A DNA stretch of 64,000 nucleotides, from the NCBI GenBank assembly GCA_902573045.1, contig CACGIB010000001.1, positions 16,090 to 80,089 on the forward strand. The letters are read 5' to 3'. This DNA is from an uncultured Prochlorococcus sp. (GTDB lineage Bacteria > Cyanobacteriota > Cyanobacteriia > PCC-6307 > Cyanobiaceae). The position numbers were made by a program, and so were the translations under genes. Below, piece by piece: positions 1 through 10,211 of the stretch. The stretch's first letter is position 1. Each line of letters starts with the position of its first letter. Under the pieces are notes generated by a model. It was not told the origin of the DNA, did not search any database, and worked only from the letters and a program-made list of their open reading frames with translations.

Positions 1-404
1 AAATCTTCTATTGTTTTTTCTGGCTTAATTTTAAAAATAATCAAAATATCATCTTTAAGCTTTTTATTATTTTCAAAAAATGAGATTATAAGTTCATTGT
101 TATAGATATCTCCTAATTTATTGTTGCCTAGATCTATACCTAAGTAATTTAATATAGAATCTTTTATTAAAACAAAGTCATCTTGGTTTATTGAATTTTT
201 ATCTTTTTCATTACTATTAAAAATATGAAAACTATCTAAATTTGAAATAAATAATAATTTATTGTTTTTAGGAATATACCTTAAGATATTTAGTTGCTCA
301 ATATTGGTACTATGCTCCTTATTTTTATTAGCAGGAACTTTTTTAAAACCAAAAAAAAGTAATAAAGACAATAATAGTATTATTGCTACTACTCTAAGTT
401 TCAT
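1..404 (-). CDS. Membrane-anchored hypothetical protein, 3' part cut by window edge
   Basis: A minus-strand reading frame opens with ATG at 404 and runs off the left edge without a stop, giving about 134 visible residues. The first 20 or so residues are a hydrophobic stretch after MKLR, so it looks like a signal anchor or signal peptide. The exported part is rich in Asn, Lys and Ile and contains ILRYIPKNNKLLFISNLDS near residue 42, which is reminiscent of the start of DUF3352-type cyanobacterial proteins. That assignment is a guess from pattern. No function can be given. It is divergent from the rhodanese-like gene to its right. Confidence 0.6.
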   Translation of the reverse strand, partial: MKLRVVAIILLLSLLLFFGFKKVPANKNKEHSTNIEQLNILRYIPKNNKLLFISNLDSFHIFNSNEKDKNSINQDDFVLIKDSILNYLGIDLGNNKLGDIYNNELIISFFENNKKLKDDILIIFKIKPEKTIED

Positions 405-493
405 TATCAATGTTTATTTTTATTTTTAACAATAAACTTCCTGCTGCAACTTAATTTATTAAATTGTAAATAACACATAATTTATCCTATAAA

Positions 494-844
494 TTGGGAA
501 GTTATCCAAAATCTATAAATGCTTCTAGTCTCAATGATTGGTTTAATTCTGAGAAAGAAGATCCAGTTTTGATTGATGTAAGAGAACAGTCAGAGCTTGA
601 CATAGCTCGTTTCTCAAAAGAATTTTTACATATACCAATTAGTAAAGTCACATCTGAATATGTTGAAGAAATATTTTCTGGTTTATTAGATAGAGCAATT
701 GTAGTTACCTGTCATGCAGGAATAAGAAGTTATAACTTTTCTCAATGGTGCTTAGATAATAATATTGTGAGCGAAATATGGAATTTGGAGGAGGGTATTG
801 ATGGATGGAGTAGATATATTGACCCATCAATCCCAAGGTATTGA
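494..844 (+). CDS. Rhodanese-like domain protein
   Basis: A single rhodanese domain of 116 residues, the size of stand-alone rhodaneses such as GlpE. It contains the VLIDVRE segment near residues 25-31 and an active-site loop VTCHAGIRS with the candidate persulfide cysteine at C73 and R78 closing the loop. The family transfers sulfane sulfur or acts as a sulfur carrier; the substrate here is unknown. The start is TTG at 494, because an in-frame stop at 467 and no ATG lie upstream of the conserved beginning. The stop abuts the stop of convergent trpB with no gap. Confidence 0.85.
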   Translation: MGSYPKSINASSLNDWFNSEKEDPVLIDVREQSELDIARFSKEFLHIPISKVTSEYVEEIFSGLLDRAIVVTCHAGIRSYNFSQWCLDNNIVSEIWNLEEGIDGWSRYIDPSIPRY

Positions 845-2089
845 TTAAATATCTAATGAAGAGGCAACAGTATTAACATCTTTGTCGCCTCTACCAGAGC
901 AATTGATAACTATATGAGTATCTTTCTCAAGAGTAGGGCATAATTTATCTAACCAAGCAAAGGCATGGGAAGTTTCAAGTGCAGGTATAATTCCTTCTAG
1001 TTCACTAACAAGTTTTAAAGCGTCTAAAGCTTCTTGATCTGTGACTGATCCATATTCTGCTCTACCTATATCTTTTAAATGGCTATGTTCAGGTCCTACT
1101 CCAGGGTAATCTAAACCTGCACTTATTGAGTGAGCTTCTTGTACTTGACCATTATCATCTTGCAAGAGAAGACTCATTGATCCATGCAAAATTCCAACTG
1201 ACCCTTTAGTGATAGTGGCAGCATGTTTGTCAGTATCAACTCCGCTTCCTGCGGCTTCTACTCCAATAAGACGCACAGAAGTTTCTTTAACAAAAGGATG
1301 GAAAAGCCCCATTGCATTTGATCCCCCACCTACACAAGCAAGCAAAATATCGGGCAAAGATCCAAATGATTCCAAACATTGTTTTTTAGTCTCTTCACCT
1401 ATAACTGCATGAAAATCTCGCACAATCTTTGGGAAAGGGTGTGGGCCTGCAACAGATCCTAAAATGTAGTGTGTGGTTTCGACATTGGAAACCCAATCTC
1501 TAATGGCCTCACTAGTAGCATCCTTAAGTGTTGCAGTTCCAGAATTTACAACTTTAACTTCAGCTCCTAAAAGTTTCATTCTAAAAACATTAAGGGATTG
1601 CCTTTTTATGTCTTCAGCACCCATGTAGATAATACATTTCAATCCAAATCTCGCACAAACAGTAGCAGTAGCAACTCCATGCTGACCTGCTCCAGTTTCT
1701 GCAATTATTCTTTTTTTACCCATTCTTATTGCCAATAAAGCTTGTCCAAGAGCATTATTAATTTTGTGAGCCCCAGTATGATTTAAATCTTCTCTTTTAA
1801 GCCATATTCTAGGAGTTGCTTGTTTATTTTTGTAATGTTCAGTAAGTCTTTTGGCTTCATAAAGTGGTGTTTCTCTTCCTACATAAGTCTTAAGTAGATG
1901 ATTTAATTCTTCTACAAAAAGTTTATCTTTCCATGCATTAGATGCAGCGTCTTCAAGCTCAAAAAGAGCGGGCATTAGCGTTTCAGGAACATATTGACCA
2001 CCATATTTTCCAAATCTTCCCTCTTTGGAGGGTTGATTTAAATCGTCATTTTTATAGTTTTGATCTTTGCGAGAAAATGTACTTACCAC
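845..2089 (-). CDS. trpB: Tryptophan synthase beta chain
   Basis: Catalyses the last step of tryptophan synthesis, condensing indole with serine using pyridoxal phosphate. The 414-residue length is normal for TrpB. Visible motifs are the PLP lysine K109 in HTGAHKINN, the catalytic glutamate E131 in ETGAGQHG, and the phosphate-binding loop GGGSNAMG at 254-261. The start is GTG at 2089; the conserved core begins around residue 22 ([15 protein letters not shown]). It stands alone here without trpA, so the pathway is dispersed. It is tail-to-tail with the rhodanese-like gene. Confidence 0.97.
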   Translation of the reverse strand: MVSTFSRKDQNYKNDDLNQPSKEGRFGKYGGQYVPETLMPALFELEDAASNAWKDKLFVEELNHLLKTYVGRETPLYEAKRLTEHYKNKQATPRIWLKREDLNHTGAHKINNALGQALLAIRMGKKRIIAETGAGQHGVATATVCARFGLKCIIYMGAEDIKRQSLNVFRMKLLGAEVKVVNSGTATLKDATSEAIRDWVSNVETTHYILGSVAGPHPFPKIVRDFHAVIGEETKKQCLESFGSLPDILLACVGGGSNAMGLFHPFVKETSVRLIGVEAAGSGVDTDKHAATITKGSVGILHGSMSLLLQDDNGQVQEAHSISAGLDYPGVGPEHSHLKDIGRAEYGSVTDQEALDALKLVSELEGIIPALETSHAFAWLDKLCPTLEKDTHIVINCSGRGDKDVNTVASSLDI

Positions 2090-2137
2090 TTTTTCTATAG
2101 AATAAGTATTAACTAACTATAGATTATATTGAAAATA

Positions 2138-2449
2138 ATGGGAAAAAAGAATTGGATCGAATTTGATAATCAAGAAAAGAAATCTGAAGAAACAGCTAAG
2201 GTAGATACTTTTAATAAAAGATCAAAAATAAACATTTTAAAACAAAAAAAAGGTAAAAAGGGCAAGACTATAACTTTAATTAGAGGTTTAGGCACTGAGG
2301 ATGAAATCTTGTTAAAAGAATTACTAAAAAAAATTAAAGTTTTTTGTGGGACTGGAGGAACATTAATTGATAGAAATATCCAGTTACAGGGTGATATGGT
2401 ATCGAAATCAATTGAGTTTCTTCGTAAAGAGGGATTTCATAATTTATGA
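2138..2449 (+). CDS. SUI1/YciH-family translation initiation factor
   Basis: A 103-residue protein with a basic, lysine-rich first half and a C-terminal SUI1/eIF1 domain (TLIRGLGTEDEILLKELLKK, then the conserved CGTGGT loop near residue 73 and LQGD). Bacterial YciH proteins resemble eIF1 and are thought to affect start-codon fidelity; the role in cyanobacteria is not established. A TTG lies three codons upstream at 2129, but ATG at 2138 fits the expected MGKKNW-type start better. It lies just upstream of cysC on the same strand. Confidence 0.85.
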   Translation: MGKKNWIEFDNQEKKSEETAKVDTFNKRSKINILKQKKGKKGKTITLIRGLGTEDEILLKELLKKIKVFCGTGGTLIDRNIQLQGDMVSKSIEFLRKEGFHNL

Positions 2450-2491
2450 AGTAAGGGTTAGGATAGGTTTTTAATTTTGATGAAGTAAAAA

Positions 2492-3115
2492 ATGAAAGAA
2501 CAAAATCAAACAAAGTCAACCAATATAAAGTGGCACAACTTAACTATTGATAGAGAAAAGTTAGAGAAAATGAGAGGTCATAAAGGTATGGTTATCTGGT
2601 TTACAGGTTTATCTGGTTCTGGTAAAAGTACTTTGGCCAACGCTTTAAATGAAGTTTTACACTTAGATGGTTTTTCGACTTATGTTTTGGATGGAGATAA
2701 TATTAGACACGGTTTATGTAAAGATCTTGGTTTTTCGGATGAAGATAGAGAAGAAAATATAAGAAGAATTGGCGAAGTTGCGAATTTATTTATGAATGCT
2801 GGGATAATAACTATTACAGCATTCGTTTCGCCATTTATTAGCGATAGAGATAAGGTGAGAAAAATTATTGGATCTAAGGATTTTATTGAAGTTTATTGTG
2901 CTGCTGATATCACAGTTTGCGAAAATAGGGATACTAAAGGTCTTTATAAGAAAGCTCGTTTGGGTGAAATTAAGGAGTTCACAGGGATTTCTAGTCCATA
3001 TGAAGCTCCTCTTAATCCCGAAATTGTTGTTGATACAGGTTCGTTAGATTTAAATGATTCCGTTGAAACAATTATTAACTACCTTAAAAAAGAAAACTTT
3101 CTTAACAAGGCCTAA
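2492..3115 (+). CDS. cysC: Adenylylsulfate (APS) kinase
   Basis: Phosphorylates adenosine 5'-phosphosulfate to PAPS in sulfate assimilation. It has 207 residues with the Walker A loop GLSGSGKS at 39-46, the APS-binding segment LDGDNIRHGL near 66-75 and FISPF-like VSPFISDRDKVR downstream. The length fits stand-alone CysC. The partner ATP sulfurylase gene (sat) lies at the far right of this same window, so the two steps are not in one operon. It is preceded by the SUI1 gene in the same direction. Confidence 0.95.
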   Translation: MKEQNQTKSTNIKWHNLTIDREKLEKMRGHKGMVIWFTGLSGSGKSTLANALNEVLHLDGFSTYVLDGDNIRHGLCKDLGFSDEDREENIRRIGEVANLFMNAGIITITAFVSPFISDRDKVRKIIGSKDFIEVYCAADITVCENRDTKGLYKKARLGEIKEFTGISSPYEAPLNPEIVVDTGSLDLNDSVETIINYLKKENFLNKA

Positions 3116-3130
3116 TAGAAAAATATTAGT

Positions 3131-3667
3131 TCATTTATTTTGAAGATAATTGTCAGGTCCAATATTTGATAACTTACTATTTTTAGTTCTTACCTGTGAA
3201 TGTAGATTTTCTCTGAATTCTTTCAAATTTTTCTTTATAGATTCATCAAATAAACTGATCATCTCTATTGCCAATAATCCAGCATTCTGACCTCCATTAA
3301 TTGCAACTGTTGCAACTGGAACTCCAGCGGGCATTTGAACGATTGATAAAAGAGAGTCAATCCCCTTAAGTGTCTTACTCTCTACTGGTACGCCAATTAC
3401 AGGAATGCAAGTTATGGATGCCAGCATTCCTGGAAGATGAGCAGCACCCCCAGCACCGGCAATTATTACTTTTATGTTTTCTAATTCTGCATTTTTTGCA
3501 TATTCCATCATTTCAATAGGTGTTCGATGTGCAGAAAGTATAGAAACTTCAGTTTTTATTCCAAATTCTCTTAAAATATCAATAGCTGGTTTCAATGTTT
3601 TTAGATCTGAATCACTACCCATTACGACAGCAATTTTATAAATATCTTTAGAATTCAATTCTGACAA
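3131..3667 (-). CDS. purE: N5-carboxyaminoimidazole ribonucleotide mutase
   Basis: Class I PurE moves the carboxyl group of N5-CAIR to C4 to give CAIR in purine synthesis. The 178-residue protein has GSDSD at 17-21, the SAHRTP active-site loop with H47 and R48, and the AGAGGAAHLPGM segment. The start is TTG at 3667: an in-frame TGA lies a few codons upstream and no ATG precedes the conserved core. A hydrophilic tail of about 25 residues follows the core. It is convergent with cysC and divergent from chlM, with about 90 bp between them. Confidence 0.95.
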   Translation of the reverse strand: MSELNSKDIYKIAVVMGSDSDLKTLKPAIDILREFGIKTEVSILSAHRTPIEMMEYAKNAELENIKVIIAGAGGAAHLPGMLASITCIPVIGVPVESKTLKGIDSLLSIVQMPAGVPVATVAINGGQNAGLLAIEMISLFDESIKKNLKEFRENLHSQVRTKNSKLSNIGPDNYLQNK

Positions 3668-3755
3668 AATAACAAATCAATTCTTTCCTATAATGGCGTG
3701 CAATTAATTTGGCGCCAGTTAGTTAGTATAAAAAAATAAATTTTCATAGAATATT

Positions 3756-4457
3756 ATGACGTCAAATAAGATTATCGAAAAAAGTGAAGTAAGAGAGTAT
3801 TTTAATAATACTGGCTTTGAAAGATGGAATAAAATTTATAGCAAATCCGATGAAATTAATACAGTTCAGAAAAATATTAGGAAAGGACATCAAAAAACTG
3901 TAGATGATGTAGTCTCATACATCAAAAATTATCCTGACCTAACAAAAAAAAGTTATTGTGATGCGGGCTGCGGTGTAGGAAGTCTTTCCATACCTTTATT
4001 AAGACTCGGTATAAAAGAACTACAGGTGAGCGATATTTCTTCTGAAATGATTAAAGAAACAAAAAAACGCATTCATGAATTAGGTTTGAGTCAAGGTAAG
4101 ATTAAATATGAAGTCTGTGATCTGGAAAAATTAAAAGGGTTATTTGATGTTGTAGTTTGTTTGGATGTGTTTATTCATTATCCTCAACCAGTTGCAGAAG
4201 AAATGGTTCAACATCTATGCGATTTAAGCAAAGAAAAACTAATCGTTAGCTTTGCTCCTTATACTCCAGTTCTCGCTGTTCTAAAAAATATTGGAAAATT
4301 ATTTCCTGGGCCAAGTAAAACTACAAGGGCTTATACATTGAAAGAAAAGGGTATTATTAATGCTGCTAAAGAAAGAGGATTTAAAGTTGTTAAAAAGAAA
4401 TTAAATCAAGCTCCTTTTTATTTTTCAAAACTTATTGAATTCGAAAAAATTAAATAA
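3756..4457 (+). CDS. chlM: Magnesium-protoporphyrin IX methyltransferase
   Basis: Transfers a methyl group from S-adenosylmethionine to the 13-propionate of Mg-protoporphyrin IX, an early committed step of chlorophyll synthesis. The 233-residue protein has the ChlM N-terminal signature VREYFNNTGFERWNKIY at 12-28, the SAM-binding motif DAGCGVGSL at 69-77 and an acidic strand QVSDISSEM. The C-terminal region (FPGPSKTTRAY) also fits ChlM rather than generic methyltransferases. It ends 1 bp before the stop of the convergent response regulator. Confidence 0.93.
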   Translation: MTSNKIIEKSEVREYFNNTGFERWNKIYSKSDEINTVQKNIRKGHQKTVDDVVSYIKNYPDLTKKSYCDAGCGVGSLSIPLLRLGIKELQVSDISSEMIKETKKRIHELGLSQGKIKYEVCDLEKLKGLFDVVVCLDVFIHYPQPVAEEMVQHLCDLSKEKLIVSFAPYTPVLAVLKNIGKLFPGPSKTTRAYTLKEKGIINAAKERGFKVVKKKLNQAPFYFSKLIEFEKIK

Positions 4458-4458
4458 T

Positions 4459-5187
4459 CTATTTTACTAAATGATTTTCGAGTGCATAACGAACTAATTC
4501 GGTTCGACTAGATGTACCTGTCTTGATAAAAAGTCTACTTACATATTTTTCAACATTTCTAATAGATGTTTCAAGCTGTCTTGCAATTTCCTTGTTCATC
4601 AGTCCCTCTGCTACAAGTTGAAGTACGCTTGCTTCTCTTGGAGTAAAACTAGGAAGATTCATCTTATTTTCTGAATTAGTCGGATTTTGGTCTGTGAGCA
4701 TAGATTTTATTTCAGTAATTTGCTTCGCCATTTTGCTCACATCAATATCTGCGAATCGTGCTGCTTCTTTTAGTAAACGTTCTTGTCTATTAATTACATT
4801 TTTAACTCTTGCAGCTAATTCATCGGGGTCGAAAGGTTTGGAAATATAATCATCAACTCCTGCAAGATAACCTTCTGTTCGGTCTAGGGTCATTCCTTTT
4901 GCAGTTAGAAAAATAACTGGAGTTCCCCCTAATTTTTCATCCTCTCTAATTTTTTCTAATAAAGTATAACCGTTAGCTCGTGGCATCATAATATCGCTAA
5001 TTATCAAATCAGGGAAAATTGTTTGAGCTTTTTCCCAACCATCTTCTCCATCAACTGCAATAAATATTTCAAAGCCTTCATCTTCTAGAAATGTTTTAAC
5101 AGCTGTTCTTAAACCAGGCTCATCATCAACTAATAAAATTCTTGATTTTCTTAATGGTTCATTATTAATTTGATTAATTTCATTCAT
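4459..5187 (-). CDS. NarL/LuxR-family response regulator, orphan
   Basis: A 242-residue two-domain regulator. The receiver domain (about 15-135) has the acidic pocket DDE at 21-23, phospho-acceptor D65 in IISDIMMP, T95 and K117 in SKPFDP. A linker leads to a C-terminal LuxR-type helix-turn-helix (about 180-237: FTPREASVLQLVAEG, then NKEIARQLETSIRNVEKYV). No histidine kinase is nearby. The architecture and sequence resemble the cyanobacterial and plastid Ycf29 group, but that name is an inference. Its targets cannot be read from the sequence. Confidence 0.88.
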   Translation of the reverse strand: MNEINQINNEPLRKSRILLVDDEPGLRTAVKTFLEDEGFEIFIAVDGEDGWEKAQTIFPDLIISDIMMPRANGYTLLEKIREDEKLGGTPVIFLTAKGMTLDRTEGYLAGVDDYISKPFDPDELAARVKNVINRQERLLKEAARFADIDVSKMAKQITEIKSMLTDQNPTNSENKMNLPSFTPREASVLQLVAEGLMNKEIARQLETSIRNVEKYVSRLFIKTGTSSRTELVRYALENHLVK

Positions 5188-5245
5188 TTTTTAAATTCTT
5201 GAATTTGATTTTCTAGTAATAATGAGAATTTTATATACTAAATAA

Positions 5246-6391
5246 ATGCTATCAACTCCTATACTACTAGACTACCAATCTTCAACTCCTTGCTCTAAAG
5301 ATGTTGTTGATTCTATGAAACCTTTTTGGAGTGAGATATTTTTTAATCCTTCAAGCAAATCTAATTTGGCGGGTATCAACGCAAGCGCTATATTGGAAGC
5401 CTCAAGAGAAAAAATAGAACAAAATTTATTTCTTCATAATAAAAAGATTATTTTTACGAGTGGAGCAACAGAATCTAATAATCTAGCTTTATTAGGTTTT
5501 GCAAGAAATTATCACAATAAAACAGGGAATTATGGACATATTATTACCTTAAAAACGGAGCATAAAGCCGTACTGGAGCCACTAAACCAACTAAAAAAAG
5601 AGGGATTTGTGGTTACAGAAATTAATCCGGAAAGAGATGGCTTAATTTCAGAAGAAAAATTCAAAAAAAATATAAGAGAAGATACATTTCTGGTGAGTGT
5701 TATGTTGGCAAATAACGAAATAGGAGTTATCCAGCCTGTAGAGAATATTTCAAAGATATGTAAATCGCGAGGAATAACTTTTCACTCTGATTTTGCACAA
5801 TGTTTAGGTTATATCGAGTTAGACAATCTTTTATCAGATGTAAATATGATAACGATGAGTTCTCACAAAATATATGGTCCAAAAGGGATAGGACTTCTTT
5901 TGATTGATGAAGAAATGAATCTTGAGCCTTTAATTGTTGGAGGAGGTCAGGAATATGGTCTCAGGTCTGGTACATTACCTCTTCCTTTAGTAGTTGGCTT
6001 TGCTAAAGCAATAGAGATAGCAGTTTTTAATCAAAAAAATAATGCTGAGAAATTACTTTTGTATAGAAATACCCTTTTAGAGGGTTTGTTAGAAAATAAT
6101 TCTGGTTTATTAATTAATGGCTCCATAGAAAAAAGATTACCTCACAATTTAAATTTGACTGTATTGGATTTAAACGGAGCAAAGTTTCATAAACTTTTAA
6201 AATCTAAAATAATTTGTTCTAGTGGATCTGCATGTAGTAATGGTGAACCATCTCATGTTTTACTAGCCTTAGGTAGATCTTTTAAAGAAGCAGAATCTTC
6301 AATAAGGTTAAGTATTGGATTAAGCACTAATTCAAAAGATATAAAACAAGCAATTCATATTCTTACAAATACGATCAGATCATTACGCTAG
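5246..6391 (+). CDS. NifS/IscS-like cysteine desulfurase
   Basis: A PLP-dependent class V aminotransferase-fold enzyme of 381 residues that releases sulfur from cysteine as an enzyme persulfide for Fe-S clusters and thio-modified tRNA. The PLP lysine is K208 in SSHKIYGPKG, and the persulfide cysteine C330 sits in the SSGSACSNGEPSHVL loop, typical of group I (NifS/IscS) enzymes. ATSGATESNN-like binding residues are at 71-79. No iscU or iscA neighbour is present. It is tail-to-tail with rsmH, 13 bp apart. Confidence 0.92.
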   Translation: MLSTPILLDYQSSTPCSKDVVDSMKPFWSEIFFNPSSKSNLAGINASAILEASREKIEQNLFLHNKKIIFTSGATESNNLALLGFARNYHNKTGNYGHIITLKTEHKAVLEPLNQLKKEGFVVTEINPERDGLISEEKFKKNIREDTFLVSVMLANNEIGVIQPVENISKICKSRGITFHSDFAQCLGYIELDNLLSDVNMITMSSHKIYGPKGIGLLLIDEEMNLEPLIVGGGQEYGLRSGTLPLPLVVGFAKAIEIAVFNQKNNAEKLLLYRNTLLEGLLENNSGLLINGSIEKRLPHNLNLTVLDLNGAKFHKLLKSKIICSSGSACSNGEPSHVLLALGRSFKEAESSIRLSIGLSTNSKDIKQAIHILTNTIRSLR

Positions 6392-6404
6392 AAATTATTG
6401 GCTC

Positions 6405-7307
6405 TTATTTTAATTGAGCAATTCTTAATTTTCCACTTCTAGCTCTTTTATTGAGTTCGACTTCTTGTTCGGAAGGAGTTATTGGCTTTTTTGTCAGGTT
6501 TTTTAGTCTTTGATCATTTTTAAAAGAATTTTTAACTAACCTATCCTCCAGGGAATGAAAACTAATAATAGAAATAATACCTCCTGGCAAAATCCATTCA
6601 GGGACAACTTGCAAAAATTTTTCTAATACTTCAATTTCTTTATTGACAGCAATTCTTAGTGCTTGAAATGTTCTTGTTGCTGGGTGTATTTTTTTATATC
6701 TTTGTTTTGGTGGAAAGCAGCCTGCAATAGAATAGGCTAATTCTTTTGTCCCAGAATATTTCCCATTTTCCTTCAAATCCATTTTTATTTTCCTAGCAAT
6801 CTTTCTTGATAATCTCTCTTCTCCATATTTATAAATTAGGTTTGCTAGATCTTTTTCATTTAAAGCCTCAATTAATTTCTCTGCATCAACCTCAAGAAAA
6901 GGATTCATGCGCATATCAAGCGGACCATCTTTTTGGAAACTAAATCCTCTTTTAGGGTCATCAATTTGGTTGCTATTTACTCCAAGATCTGCAATCACAA
7001 AAGAAACTTTTTCTTTTGGCATAAAATCCGCAAAATTTGTAGCCCTAATATCAAGCCTATTTTTAAATTCATCAAGTTTTTTTGATGCTGATTTTCTTGC
7101 GAATGGATCTTGATCAAGTCCAATTATATTTAAATCCGAATATTTTCTCAATAAATGATAAGAGTGCCCGCCTCCGCCTAAAGTTGCGTCTATTCCTTTA
7201 AGTTGGTTGTTATGGATTAATGGGTAATGCTCTAATGAGGCCATAATCTCATCTGTCATAACTGATTTATGATTGAAAAAAGATGAATCAGATAGGTCAG
7301 TTTGCAT
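6405..7307 (-). CDS. rsmH: 16S rRNA (cytosine1402-N4)-methyltransferase
   Basis: The MraW/RsmH family methylates N4 of C1402 in the ribosomal P site. The 300-residue length is normal. Motifs are HKSVM near the N-terminus, the SAM site DATLGGGGHSYHLL at 40-53, and the family signatures FQKDGPLDMRMNP, KIHPATRTFQALRI and SFHSLEDR. In many bacteria this gene heads the division and cell-wall cluster; here it stands alone, head-to-head with ndhH and 38 bp from it. Confidence 0.96.
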   Translation of the reverse strand: MQTDLSDSSFFNHKSVMTDEIMASLEHYPLIHNNQLKGIDATLGGGGHSYHLLRKYSDLNIIGLDQDPFARKSASKKLDEFKNRLDIRATNFADFMPKEKVSFVIADLGVNSNQIDDPKRGFSFQKDGPLDMRMNPFLEVDAEKLIEALNEKDLANLIYKYGEERLSRKIARKIKMDLKENGKYSGTKELAYSIAGCFPPKQRYKKIHPATRTFQALRIAVNKEIEVLEKFLQVVPEWILPGGIISIISFHSLEDRLVKNSFKNDQRLKNLTKKPITPSEQEVELNKRARSGKLRIAQLK

Positions 7308-7345
7308 AACTTTCGACTAAGATTTATTTAGAAGTTAAATTTCGA

Positions 7346-8533
7346 ATGGCTCAGCTAGAGACTAGAACAGAACCAATGGTGGTCAATTTTGGCCCTCACC
7401 ATCCCTCAATGCATGGGGTTTTAAGGTTAGTTGTAACTCTTGATGGTGAGAATGTCATTGATTGTGAGCCAGTAATTGGATATTTACATAGAGGAATGGA
7501 AAAGATAGCTGAAAATAGGACAAATGTAATGTATGTCCCTTATGTAAGCAGAATGGATTATGCAGCAGGAATGTTTTATGAAGCTATTGTAGTAAATGCT
7601 CCTGAAAGATTAGCTAATATTCCAGTTCCTAAAAGGGCTAGTTACATCAGAGTTCTAATGCTAGAACTCAATCGTATTGCTAATCATCTGTTGTGGCTCG
7701 GTCCCTTTTTAGCAGACGTCGGAGCTCAAACTCCATTTTTCTATATTTTTAGAGAAAGAGAAATGATATATGATCTCTGGGAAGCTGCTACTGGACAGAG
7801 GCTGATAAATAATAATTTCTTTAGGATAGGTGGTGTCGCATGTGATCTTCCATACGGATGGTTAGAAAAATGTATAGACTTTTGTGATTGGTTTGGACCT
7901 AAGATTGATGAATATGAAAAATTAATTACAAATAATCCAATTTTTAGAAAAAGAATTGAAGGTCTGGGAACAATACAAAGAGACCAGGCAATTAATTGGT
8001 CTTTGTCTGGCCCAATGCTTAGAGCTTCTGGAGTCTCCTGGGATTTAAGGAAAGTCGATAGTTATGAATGTTATGACGATTTTGATTGGCAGATTGCTTC
8101 AGAAAAAGAAGGAGATTGTTATGCGAGATATCGAGTGAGAGTAGAAGAGATGAGACAATCACTAAGCATCATTCGCCAAGCCTGTCAAATGATTCCAGGA
8201 GGTCCAACAGAAAATTTGGAAGCTCAAAGAATGGCGACTGAAGATAAGAAAAGTGAAATATTTGGTATGGACTATCAATATGTAGCTAAGAAGGTTGCTC
8301 CAACTTTTAAAATTCCTAATGGAGAATTGTATACAAGATTAGAGTCCGGGAAAGGAGAAATAGGTGTATTTATTCAGGGAAATAATGAAGTTACCCCATG
8401 GAGATTTAAAATCAGAGCAGCTGATTTAAATAATCTGCAAATATTGCCTCATATTCTTAAAGGTGCCAAAATCGCCGATATTATGGCAATTCTTGGCTCA
8501 ATAGATGTCATTATGGGATCTGTTGATAGATAA
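7346..8533 (+). CDS. ndhH: NAD(P)H-quinone oxidoreductase subunit H (NDH-1)
   Basis: The 49-kDa-type subunit of the thylakoid NDH-1 complex, which helps form the quinone-binding site used in cyclic electron flow, respiration and CO2 uptake. The 395 residues match cyanobacterial NdhH. Diagnostic segments are [15 protein letters not shown] at 14-28, [28 protein letters not shown] and the C-terminal end [18 protein letters not shown]. The next gene on the strand begins 9 bp downstream and is the probable phylloquinone-pathway thioesterase. Confidence 0.97.
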   Translation: MAQLETRTEPMVVNFGPHHPSMHGVLRLVVTLDGENVIDCEPVIGYLHRGMEKIAENRTNVMYVPYVSRMDYAAGMFYEAIVVNAPERLANIPVPKRASYIRVLMLELNRIANHLLWLGPFLADVGAQTPFFYIFREREMIYDLWEAATGQRLINNNFFRIGGVACDLPYGWLEKCIDFCDWFGPKIDEYEKLITNNPIFRKRIEGLGTIQRDQAINWSLSGPMLRASGVSWDLRKVDSYECYDDFDWQIASEKEGDCYARYRVRVEEMRQSLSIIRQACQMIPGGPTENLEAQRMATEDKKSEIFGMDYQYVAKKVAPTFKIPNGELYTRLESGKGEIGVFIQGNNEVTPWRFKIRAADLNNLQILPHILKGAKIADIMAILGSIDVIMGSVDR

Positions 8534-8542
8534 GTTCTTTAA

Positions 8543-8995
<453 letters not shown>

Positions 8996-8999
8996 ATTA

Positions 9000-10211
9000 T
9001 TATTTTTTAAATTTATAGTTTATTTTTTCTGAACTGGTATTTTTTTTAATAATCCACTTTTCAGGTTTTTCATGTTTAGGCCAACTTTGAGAAAATTTTT
9101 TTAATAAATTTAATGAATTTTCAATATTTTTATGATTTGTATTTTCTTTATATTCCACAATTATTTTAATTTTATTTCCCCATAATTTGTTAGATACTTT
9201 CGCAATATTGAATTTATTAATTGGGATATTTTCTTTCATAATGAAATCATTTAATCTAGATTCAATTACTTCAGGGAATACAACTTCTCCTCCTGAATTA
9301 AAGGCATTATCACTTCTTCCAACAAATTTTAAATAGTAAGAATTATTGATTTGCTTAATTTCACCTAAATCACTTGTTTGCCACCACCCATTTTTATTTT
9401 TGAAATTTTCAGTTTTTAAAGAATCTATTATTTCGATTCCAATTCTGGCTGATTTTATTTCGATTAATCCTTGTGGGTTAATTCTTATTTTTGTATCAGG
9501 TAGTATTTCTCCAACATTTTTAAAACCCATTAAGAATTCTTTTGGTTTTAAACTAGTAACCATTGCTGCTGTTTCAGTTGAGCCGTAACAAGGTGCTAAT
9601 TTTATTTTTTCTTTTATACATTGTTCTGCAGTTTCGTCTGAAATTGAAGCTCCACCTACCCAAATTAGATCAAAAATTTTTAGCCAACTAATTCCATCTT
9701 TTTGAGCTAAAAGTCTTTGTAATTGGGTAGGTACTAATGATGTAATCAAGTGTTTTTTGCTTTTTTTAAATTTAATTGTGAAAAGTAAAAGTTCTCGAGT
9801 TTTTTTTATCAAATTCGGAGAAATATTAATACAATCACATCCCCAAGTTTGACTTCTAAAAATTGGCATTAATCCACTTATATGGTTCAGGGGTAAAGTA
9901 TTTAAAATTAAGCAGTTTTGTAATTCAAATCCTTGCTCTATTAGCCATTGACCTGATGTAGTTGCAGATAATTTAAGATTATTTAAATGGTGAAAACATT
10001 GTCTCGGTTTTCCAGAACTCCCACTACTGTTTAAGATAATTGCTGGCCCATTTTCAGTAATTGAATCTAATACATCTTTTTCTTCATAAAATTTGTTTTT
10101 TACATAAATAATTTTATTATCTCTAATTTTTTCAATAATTTTTTCTACAGATTGAGTTTCGTTATTTTCAACTTCAATAGTATGAATTTTATTTTTCATA
10201 GTTGATCCCAT
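9000..10211 (-). CDS. menE: O-succinylbenzoate-CoA ligase
   Basis: An ANL-superfamily adenylating enzyme of 403 residues, shorter than most relatives. It activates o-succinylbenzoate to its CoA ester for phylloquinone synthesis. Visible motifs are the P-loop-like SSGSSGKPR near residue 60, where Arg replaces the usual Lys, YGSTETAAM, TSDLGEI, the hinge GRSDNAFNSGGE, and a C-terminal catalytic-type lysine in SEKINYKF. The ATG at 10211 lies inside the end of menC (16-bp overlap); an in-frame ATG four codons on is an alternative. It is third in the menA-menC-menE operon. Confidence 0.9.
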   Translation of the reverse strand: MGSTMKNKIHTIEVENNETQSVEKIIEKIRDNKIIYVKNKFYEEKDVLDSITENGPAIILNSSGSSGKPRQCFHHLNNLKLSATTSGQWLIEQGFELQNCLILNTLPLNHISGLMPIFRSQTWGCDCINISPNLIKKTRELLLFTIKFKKSKKHLITSLVPTQLQRLLAQKDGISWLKIFDLIWVGGASISDETAEQCIKEKIKLAPCYGSTETAAMVTSLKPKEFLMGFKNVGEILPDTKIRINPQGLIEIKSARIGIEIIDSLKTENFKNKNGWWQTSDLGEIKQINNSYYLKFVGRSDNAFNSGGEVVFPEVIESRLNDFIMKENIPINKFNIAKVSNKLWGNKIKIIVEYKENTNHKNIENSLNLLKKFSQSWPKHEKPEKWIIKKNTSSEKINYKFKK

